Positions 27,098-33,288 of a stretch of 64,000 bases of DNA are shown here, piece after piece. Source of the DNA: Phycisphaerales bacterium (GTDB taxonomy: Bacteria > Planctomycetota > Phycisphaerae > Phycisphaerales > SM1A02); assembly GCA_029246705.1 (NCBI GenBank), contig JAQWMQ010000035.1, forward strand, positions 62,001 to 126,000. The letters are read 5' to 3'. Every line of letters starts with the position of its first letter. The stretch's first letter is position 1. The notes below the pieces were generated by a model that ran no database searches, was not told the origin of the DNA, and was given only the letters and a program-made list of their open reading frames with translations. A program made the position numbers and the translations under genes.

Positions 27098-28660
27098 TCA
27101 GTCCACCTCCCCGGTTGCGAGCAGGAGCTCGTCGAGCCCCGGTATCTCGAGATCCACGAAGATGATCGGCCGTCCCGCCCGTAGGCATTCGACCTCGCAG
27201 GCGACGAACTCGGAGTCCTTCTTGGCTGCCTCGTCCTCGCTGATGGCGAGTCGCGGGTGGCCCTGCTCGTCGAGTTCGAAGAGCCCCCCACCGTGTTCGA
27301 TCACCAGTTCCGAGGCGATGTCGTCGCAGTTGGCGATATCGACCCAGACACGACCGCCGTCGATCGGGAAGGATGCGCTGGCCTCTTCGCCGACGAAGGA
27401 TGGAATGAAACGATGATGATCCGGAGCGATGTCACCGGCTTCACGCACCAGAGTCGCAAAGCGAGAGGCGCACGCGGCGGGCGTATCGTCCTTGCCGTAC
27501 CCCTCCACCACGCCCGGCAACTTGTCACAGGCATCAGTGAGGATCTCGCAGGCACGTTCCTCGCTGTTTCCACCCAGCCTGACCACCACCGGCACCGAGA
27601 CGTTGACCTCGTTGAAGGCCTTGGCGAGACCGTAGGCGGAGTGGAACTGCTCCTGACTGGCCACGCCCGAGCCGGAACCGAAGTAACCGATGATTCCCGG
27701 TTGGGCGAGGATGATGCGCGCCGCACGGTAGACCTTGGCAGCCGAGGGGTTTCCCGAGGTATCGCAGAAGTTGGCGAGAGTGAAGCCTTCCGAGGAAGCT
27801 GCATCCATCGACATCATCGAACCACCACCACCCGCACCATGGAAACCGATCAGTCCCTTCGAAGCCTCGGATCCATCGGTGGGAAGCTTCGCGAAGTAGA
27901 AGGTCCCACGGTGATCGGCGTTTTCCACGTCGTAGGCGATTCGCTCGAGATCGGTGGCGGGATGATCCAGTTCACGTGCGATCTCGATGCCCAGTTCCGG
28001 ATGTCGAAAGACCGCGTAGTCGTCGATGGTGACTCGGCAGTCGGCAGCGACCACCTTTCCGTCACCGGTGGTCACGAGGGGGTTCACTTCAAGGGAGCGC
28101 GCCTCGACGGTTCGGGCCAGGTCGACGATCCTGACGATCGCATCGACCAGTTGGTCGTGGAAGCCGGCATCGATGGAGCTTTTGACGATCACGTGCCGAA
28201 CCGCTTCCGCATCGATCCCGGAACGTGGGTCGATGAGTATGCGCGCAACGGTCTCGGCGCGATCCTCGATACCGCTGCCACCCTCGGTATCGAGCAGCAG
28301 CACCGGGCAACGTCCGGTGTCATCGATGGAAAGCGAGACGAAGAGCTCGTCGCGGATGTCGACCAGTCCCTCGACCAGCAGTTCCTCGACCGGGAAGTTG
28401 CCGAAGGTCATCGAAAGCATGCGTTCAGCCGCGTCTCGAGCCTCATCAGGTCCGTTCACGATCAACACGCCGCCGAGCGCCTTGCGACCTGTGACCCAGG
28501 CCTGGATCTTGATGATCGCGCGCCCACCGAGCTTTCGCACCAGTTCCGCAGCCTCACCAGGAGTTCGAGCCAGATGCCCTTCGGGCACCTCGACTCCTGA
28601 TTCCGCCAGAAGGCGCTTGCCTTGATATTCGTGCAGCCGTGCCAAGCATGCATTCCACAT
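27098..28660 (-). CDS. ATP-grasp acid-CoA ligase beta-like subunit (candidate citryl-CoA synthetase large subunit)
   Basis: 520 residues. The ATP-grasp start (RLHEYQGKRLLAESGVEVPEG) and the IKIQAWVTGRKALGGV lysines match succinyl-CoA synthetase beta. Metal-binding residues lie in ARSLEVNPLVTT. A flavodoxin-like domain follows (GFHGAGGGGSMMSMDAASS, then GYFGSGSGVASQEQFHSAYG). SucC is ~390 residues; the extra ~120 C-terminal residues (from about FIPSFVGEEASASF) are unusual. No Shine-Dalgarno sequence is seen at the ATG at 28660. It starts the operon that runs to 19524 and is divergent from efp. Confidence 0.8.
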   Translation of the reverse strand: MWNACLARLHEYQGKRLLAESGVEVPEGHLARTPGEAAELVRKLGGRAIIKIQAWVTGRKALGGVLIVNGPDEARDAAERMLSMTFGNFPVEELLVEGLVDIRDELFVSLSIDDTGRCPVLLLDTEGGSGIEDRAETVARILIDPRSGIDAEAVRHVIVKSSIDAGFHDQLVDAIVRIVDLARTVEARSLEVNPLVTTGDGKVVAADCRVTIDDYAVFRHPELGIEIARELDHPATDLERIAYDVENADHRGTFYFAKLPTDGSEASKGLIGFHGAGGGGSMMSMDAASSEGFTLANFCDTSGNPSAAKVYRAARIILAQPGIIGYFGSGSGVASQEQFHSAYGLAKAFNEVNVSVPVVVRLGGNSEERACEILTDACDKLPGVVEGYGKDDTPAACASRFATLVREAGDIAPDHHRFIPSFVGEEASASFPIDGGRVWVDIANCDDIASELVIEHGGGLFELDEQGHPRLAISEDEAAKKDSEFVACEVECLRAGRPIIFVDLEIPGLDELLLATGEVD

Positions 28661-28828
28661 ACGGTGTTTCTCGAGTCAGCCCGGGCCACGATCAGACCCA
28701 GTCCGGAGCATGACATGCTATGAAATGCGGGTGATTTCCGCCACGTCTCCTGCCACTCCCGGCTGGCGAAACGGACAGGCGGGTCGTACCATCGTTCATC
28801 CACCCCTACAGTCCAATGGAGCGACACC

Positions 28829-29389
28829 GTGAAGGCAAGTGATCTCAGAAATGGCATGGCCATGAAGGTTGAAAACCAGGTCAGCGTGATCCTCAATACG
28901 GAGCATGTGAAGCCTGGCAAGGGGCCTGCCTACGTCCAGGTCAAGCTGAAGAACATCGAGTCCGGCTCGGTGGTCGAAAAGAGGCTCCGATCGGTCGAGG
29001 AGGTCGATCAGGTCGATCTGGATCGACGGCCCATGGAGTACCTCTACAACGACAGTTCGGGTTTCGTCTTCATGGACGGTCAGACCTATGACCAGGTCAC
29101 CCTTTTCGCCGAGCTCGTGGGTGACCAGATGCCGTTCGTGAAGCCAAATACCGACATAACGGTCCTCTTCTGTGAAGATCGACCGATCAGTGTCGAGCTG
29201 CCCAAGTCAGTCGACCTCGAGGTTGCCGACACCCCTCCCGGCATCAAGAACGCGACCGCGACCAATCAGCTGAAGGAAGCCACGCTGGAGACCGGCCTGA
29301 GGACCAAGGTTCCGCCCTTCATCAACATCGGCGACGTGGTTCGAGTCTCAACCGATGACGGCAGCTACACCCAGCGCGTCAACGAATAG
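28829..29389 (+). CDS. efp: Elongation factor P
   Basis: 186 residues, three beta-barrel domains. It relieves ribosome stalling at polyproline. The tip lysine that is normally modified is K31 in HVKPGKGPAYV. The domain-III signature region is PPFINIGDVVRVSTDDGSY. It starts with GTG, with GGAG 7 nt upstream. No modification enzyme (EpmA/EpmB, YmfI) is encoded nearby. It is transcribed away from the acid-CoA ligase operon. The demand for EF-P fits the proline-rich TonB-like protein and IF-2 in this window. Confidence 0.95.
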   Translation: MKASDLRNGMAMKVENQVSVILNTEHVKPGKGPAYVQVKLKNIESGSVVEKRLRSVEEVDQVDLDRRPMEYLYNDSSGFVFMDGQTYDQVTLFAELVGDQMPFVKPNTDITVLFCEDRPISVELPKSVDLEVADTPPGIKNATATNQLKEATLETGLRTKVPPFINIGDVVRVSTDDGSYTQRVNE

Positions 29390-29432
29390 ACGGCTGCGCC
29401 AGCCACCCGGCAGGTGGGGACCGGGTCGTCGT

Positions 29433-30227
29433 TCAGAGGGCCCGTTTGATGGCGTTGTTCGCGATGCGATTGAGGATCGCGAAAGCCACGATCACGATCA
29501 GCACGCCGATGAGCAGGGGCCAGATGCCCTTGTCCTTGACGAACGTCTGAATGTCGACCGCTCCGGTTGCAGCAGCACTGGCGGCGAAACCACACGCAAT
29601 GGCGGTGCGAGGCGTCATGCCCACGAAGGTGCCCAGGGTGTAGGGCAACAACCGCACTCCACCCGCGGCCATCGCGAGATTGGTCAGTGCGAACGGTGAG
29701 TTAGGGGGAAAACGGATGAGCGTCACCAGCCCGAAGGTACGCGCCGGACTCTCGCTCACGAAGGCCTTTCGCACCGTGCGCCACTTGGGTTTGGAATCGG
29801 TCCAGGCCGTCACCGAATCCCTTGCGACCAGACGACAGAAGACCCATCCGATCAGTGCACCGATCGTGAATCCCAGCAGTGCAGCAGGAGCTCCGAAGGC
29901 AAACCCGAAGATCCACCCTCCGAGAATCGACTGGGCGTACGTCGGAAGCAGCCCCAGCCCGCTGGTCAACGCGAAGAAGAGGATGTAGCCGACCAGTGCA
30001 AGGACGGGGATCCCCTGGAGGACGGGACCGGGAAACTCCATGAGTCTTTCGCCGATGGACCCGATGTTCGCAAGCAGGATGAAACCGAAGATCGCCGGGA
30101 ACGCGACGAATGCAACACCGAGGATGGTCGAGAAGACCAGCCTGGACGGAGGTTTCCTGGCAGATCCGGGCGCCGTCTCGCCTGGCGCCTCGTCAGGTTC
30201 GTTTGGTTCTTCGAGCATCACGCCCAT
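29433..30227 (-). CDS. TVP38/TMEM64 (VTT domain) membrane protein
   Basis: 264 residues. After a ~45-residue acidic/proline-rich cytoplasmic tail there are about five or six hydrophobic helices. The VTT/SNARE-associated signature is visible in LIRFPPNSPFALTNLAMAAGG followed by YTLGTFVGMTPRTA. Family members are implicated in lipid scrambling or transport. The start at 30227 is uncertain; an in-frame ATG also exists at 30218. It is the last gene of the long minus-strand operon, 13 nt after the small lipoprotein. Confidence 0.82.
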   Translation of the reverse strand: MGVMLEEPNEPDEAPGETAPGSARKPPSRLVFSTILGVAFVAFPAIFGFILLANIGSIGERLMEFPGPVLQGIPVLALVGYILFFALTSGLGLLPTYAQSILGGWIFGFAFGAPAALLGFTIGALIGWVFCRLVARDSVTAWTDSKPKWRTVRKAFVSESPARTFGLVTLIRFPPNSPFALTNLAMAAGGVRLLPYTLGTFVGMTPRTAIACGFAASAAATGAVDIQTFVKDKGIWPLLIGVLIVIVAFAILNRIANNAIKRAL

Positions 30228-30240
30228 CGTGCGGAGATCT

Positions 30241-30690
30241 TCATTTCGCGCCGGCAGCAGCGGTCTGGGAAGAGACTTCCGGATCGATGTAGAGCAGATC
30301 CCTGACTTCAGTGAAGAAGTGGTCGATCGCCATGAGCGCCTTTCCACGGATGATCGCGTTGCGCACGGTCACCGTCACCGCGGGTGGCTGGGTGCGTTCG
30401 AGAACGATCTGGAACTCGAGTTCCTGGGTTTCGCGCTGTGGCGAGGAACCCGTGCGATGCAGGTCGCGCTTCAGGGTGCGCTGGACTTCAAGCCGGTCGT
30501 ACACCAGGTCGATCCAGACGTTGTTGTCGACGACCACCCACTTGTCGTACTGGGGGTCCTCGGCAACCGCGATCAGTGCGGTCCAGACCTGTTCGGGCGA
30601 TCGGTCCTTGAAGACCGAGGACTGGGTGGTACAGCCGGCCAGGGCTGCCAGGATGCCAAGCAGGAAGAATGCACGACCTCGTCGACTCAT
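30241..30690 (-). CDS. Small lipoprotein of unknown function
   Basis: 149 residues. The signal peptide ends in the lipobox LAGC (cysteine at ~20), so it should be lipid-anchored. The mature part is alpha/beta (WVVVDNNVWIDLVYDRLEVQ) with a TVTVRNAIIRGK strand region. I do not recognise the family. The ATG at 30690 has GGAG 8 nt upstream. It lies between acylphosphatase and the VTT protein. Confidence 0.75.
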   Translation of the reverse strand: MSRRGRAFFLLGILAALAGCTTQSSVFKDRSPEQVWTALIAVAEDPQYDKWVVVDNNVWIDLVYDRLEVQRTLKRDLHRTGSSPQRETQELEFQIVLERTQPPAVTVTVRNAIIRGKALMAIDHFFTEVRDLLYIDPEVSSQTAAAGAK

Positions 30691-30763
30691 CACAGTGCTC
30701 CAAATGCTGGGCTCGTCCCTCGAATTCGAAAGACATGTTCCAGCGGAGGTTCTATCGGAGAGA

Positions 30764-31051
30764 TCAGCCCCGGAGTATGCGAAATCCCGAGAACTCGCCG
30801 TTCGCGACGGTTTCAAGGGACTCACGATGGCTGATATGACCCGGAAGACGGGCTTCGATCGAGGCAAGAAGGCCCTCAATGACCTGCTGAGGGCCTTCCA
30901 CGACCATCCTGACCGTTCCGTCGGGTTCATTACGGACCCAGCCCTCGAGCCCCTCGGCCTCGGCCAAGGAGGCCGATGTCCAGCGAAAACCGACGCCCTG
31001 GACGCGTCCATGGAAGACGAATTCAGAGCGAATCGGTGTTGGCGAAGGCAT
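30764..31051 (-). CDS. acyP: Acylphosphatase
   Basis: 95 residues, normal length. It hydrolyses acyl phosphates. The catalytic arginine is in GRVQGVGFRWTS and the asparagine in GWVRNEPDGTVRMVVEG. The ATG at 31051 follows the YebC-family stop by 7 nt and has AGGGG upstream. It is co-transcribed with the YebC-family gene. Confidence 0.93.
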   Translation of the reverse strand: MPSPTPIRSEFVFHGRVQGVGFRWTSASLAEAEGLEGWVRNEPDGTVRMVVEGPQQVIEGLLASIEARLPGHISHRESLETVANGEFSGFRILRG

Positions 31052-31058
31052 GATCCGG

Positions 31059-31805
31059 TCACCCCTGCTCGAGGAGTTCCTCGGGGAGATCGGCGTTGTG
31101 ATAGACCGCCTGCACATCATCATGGTCGTCGAGCGCATCGACCAGTCGCATGATCTGCTGGCCCACCTTGGTGTCGCAGCTGATCGTGGTCTGTGGCGTC
31201 CAGGTGATCTCGGCGCTTTCTAGATCGATGTCGGCGGCTTCCAGGGCACCCTTCACGGTCAGGTATTCCGCTGGTGGCGTGGTGACCTGGAAGAGACCGC
31301 CATCCTCGAGGATGTCGTCGGCACCGGCTTCGAGCGCGATCTCCATGAGTTGATCCTCGGTCACCTTGCTTGCATCGATGAAGAACATGCCCTGATGACT
31401 GAAACCGAAGGACACCGAGCCGGACTGGCCGAGTTTCCCATTGCCGCGATCGAAGAGAGCACGAATTTCAGGAGCGGTCTTCTGGGGGTTGGAGATCAGG
31501 GTGTCGACGATGAAGGCCACGCCCGCTGCTCCGTACCCTTCGTACCGAACTTCCTCGTAGCGTTCGGCAGCACCGTCCTGACCGGACCCCTTCTTGATCG
31601 CCTTGGCGATGTTGTCCTTCGGCATGTTCGCGGCCTTGGCGGCCTCGACTGCATAACGCAGGGTCACGTTGAACTCGACGTCAGCTCCGCCCTGCTGTGC
31701 GGCAACGATGATTGCACGAGAACAGCGCGACCAGACCTTGGCTCGTCGAGCGTCCTGCCGGCCCTTGCGATGCTTGATGTTCGCCCATTTACTGTGACCG
31801 GCCAA
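31059..31805 (-). CDS. yebC: YebC/PmpR family (TACO1-like) protein
   Basis: 248 residues, with the invariant start MAGHSKWANIKHRKGRQDA and the MPKDNIAKAIKKGSG motif. Members were first called transcriptional regulators; recent work links them to translation of difficult sequences such as polyproline. Its place in an infB/rbfA operon suits a translational role. Intact, usual length. Confidence 0.95.
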   Translation of the reverse strand: MAGHSKWANIKHRKGRQDARRAKVWSRCSRAIIVAAQQGGADVEFNVTLRYAVEAAKAANMPKDNIAKAIKKGSGQDGAAERYEEVRYEGYGAAGVAFIVDTLISNPQKTAPEIRALFDRGNGKLGQSGSVSFGFSHQGMFFIDASKVTEDQLMEIALEAGADDILEDGGLFQVTTPPAEYLTVKGALEAADIDLESAEITWTPQTTISCDTKVGQQIMRLVDALDDHDDVQAVYHNADLPEELLEQG

Positions 31806-31853
31806 GGTGCATGCTCCTCGATGCTGCTTTGATTGCCGAAAGATCCGGATCGG

Positions 31854-32825
31854 TTAACGAGCGCTCTTTCGCCCCGACTTCTTGCTGGCGGTTTTCTTGG
31901 CGGCCTTCTTGGCAGGAGCCTTCTTGGCAGGCTTCTTGGCGGCCTTCTTGGCAGGAGCCTTCTTGGCGGCCTTCTTGACGACCTTCGTGGACTTCTTCGC
32001 CGTCTTGGCGGTGGCCGTCTTGGCCGGAGCCTTCTTCTCAGCCTTGGCGGGAGCCTTCTTGGCGGTCTTCTTGGCGGTCTTCTTGGCGGTCTTCTTGGCG
32101 GTCTTCTTGGCGGGAGCCGGGTCCGCACTCGCGGCGGGCTCGTCCGGCTTCGGGGCGGGCTTCGCCTCGGCCTTGGGCTTGGGCGGAACCTTTCGAGCTG
32201 GTGGTTTCGGGGACGAATCCACGAACGCTCTCAGCGCGGCCTCGACCCGGTTGCCTTCACTGCTCTTCACCTGGCGGGAAAGCCACTTGCTGACCTCGTC
32301 CGGGCAGGCGATCTCGCTCAGGACACCATGTTCGATGAAGAGATCGACCAGCCGATCGTCGACGGGAATGGTGTGAACCTCGAAGCAGCGATGAAGCACA
32401 CGCGATGAGACATAGGGTGGTATTCCATCCAGCCCCTCGACGAAGGCGCGGATCTCCCGCTTGCCACCCGACTGGAGGGCATCGAGAGAGACCGCGTGAT
32501 GTGCCAGGTAGATCGAATGAAGCACGGACTTCAGACGCTGCGTTCGCTCCATCGAGTTGGGGTACCGGGAGCCGATCACCGAAATCACCTCGGTGGGCAG
32601 GGATACACGCAATTCGTTGAAGTCGACGATCGAATCGACGACCTTTCGCATCGCATCCTGGGCCTGGGATGTCGTGGCTTCCCAGAGAAGGAAACTGAAG
32701 ACGATCACTGCAATCGGATCGTCGTATCCGGTTTCTCCCTCGCCAGCTGAAGGCACGGGGTCCGGGCTGCCCAGCTTCTTGAGCAGGCTGGTCAACTTCG
32801 CCGCATTGGCAACTCCACTCTTCAC
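31854..32825 (-). CDS. HhH-GPD (endonuclease III-fold) protein lacking catalytic residues, with histone-H1-like tail
   Basis: 323 residues. Residues ~30-195 follow the endonuclease III fold: VDFNELRVSLPTEVISVIG, then an HhH-like segment DGIPPYVSSRVLHRCFEVHT and IPVDDRLVDLFIEHGVL. The aspartate of the family VDTHV motif is kept (VDDRL), but the glycosylase lysine of the LPGVGRKTA motif is absent and there is no four-cysteine iron-sulfur cluster. Residues ~205-323 are almost only Lys, Ala and Pro (AKKTAKKTAKK, KKAPAKKAAKK), like the C-terminus of histone H1. The GTG start overlaps the rbfA stop (GTGA). It is probably a nucleic-acid-binding protein, perhaps chromosome or rRNA associated, and not an active DNA glycosylase. 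Confidence 0.72.
   Translation of the reverse strand: MKSGVANAAKLTSLLKKLGSPDPVPSAGEGETGYDDPIAVIVFSFLLWEATTSQAQDAMRKVVDSIVDFNELRVSLPTEVISVIGSRYPNSMERTQRLKSVLHSIYLAHHAVSLDALQSGGKREIRAFVEGLDGIPPYVSSRVLHRCFEVHTIPVDDRLVDLFIEHGVLSEIACPDEVSKWLSRQVKSSEGNRVEAALRAFVDSSPKPPARKVPPKPKAEAKPAPKPDEPAASADPAPAKKTAKKTAKKTAKKTAKKAPAKAEKKAPAKTATAKTAKKSTKVVKKAAKKAPAKKAAKKPAKKAPAKKAAKKTASKKSGRKSAR
32055..32113 (-). repeat. 12-nt tandem repeat encoding Ala-Lys-Lys-Thr
   Basis: About five uninterrupted copies of a unit with core TTCTTGGCGGTC (plus-strand reading) lie in the tail of the HhH/H1-like gene. Further degenerate copies extend down to about 31870. Such identical 12-mers are prone to length change by slippage. 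Confidence 0.8.
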
Positions 32826-33259
32826 GTTTCGTTCGCCTCCTTTTCGATCATGGATGAACCATGATCGGTTTCTTCTGGCTCGAGTTGAATCTCGTCCTCT
32901 CGCACCAGGGCTTCTATTTCAGCCTGGTTCTTGAGTGAACGATCTATTTCGAAGACAAGCTTCGGGACCTTCCGAAGTCTTGCGGACTGCCCCACATCGG
33001 CGCGCAACCGGCCGGAGGCCGATTGGAGGCCGCGGATGACACGCGATTCATACTTGTCCGGAACGACCGAGATCTTGATCCGCGCCTGACTGAGATCGGG
33101 GGCGACATCCACATCCGTGACTGAAACGAGACCGCGAATCCTGGGATCACCGAGCCCTCGTGAAAGAGAGGCCTGGATCGACTTCTGGATGCTGGAGCGA
33201 ACCCTCGCGATGCGGGTTGAGCTCGATCCGGAATCGTCTTTGGAGTTGCGAGTCTTCAT
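32822..33259 (-). CDS. rbfA: Ribosome-binding factor A
   Basis: 145 residues. It matures the 30S subunit by binding 16S rRNA. The KH-type core is seen in IRGLVSVTDVDVAPDLSQARIK, and the C-terminal VPKLVFEIDRSLKNQAEI matches the family. The C-terminus is extended and acidic. The ATG at 33259 excludes a longer reading frame without homology. The order nusA-infB-rbfA is the standard one. The stop overlaps the GTG start of the HhH/H1-like gene. Confidence 0.9.
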   Translation of the reverse strand: MKTRNSKDDSGSSSTRIARVRSSIQKSIQASLSRGLGDPRIRGLVSVTDVDVAPDLSQARIKISVVPDKYESRVIRGLQSASGRLRADVGQSARLRKVPKLVFEIDRSLKNQAEIEALVREDEIQLEPEETDHGSSMIEKEANET

Positions 33260-33288
33260 TGCAGACAGGTGTCCGTGGCGCTTCCAAG

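Noticed and set aside
31854-32825. Calling the HhH protein endonuclease III (nth)
   Set aside because: The catalytic lysine and the iron-sulfur cysteines are absent.
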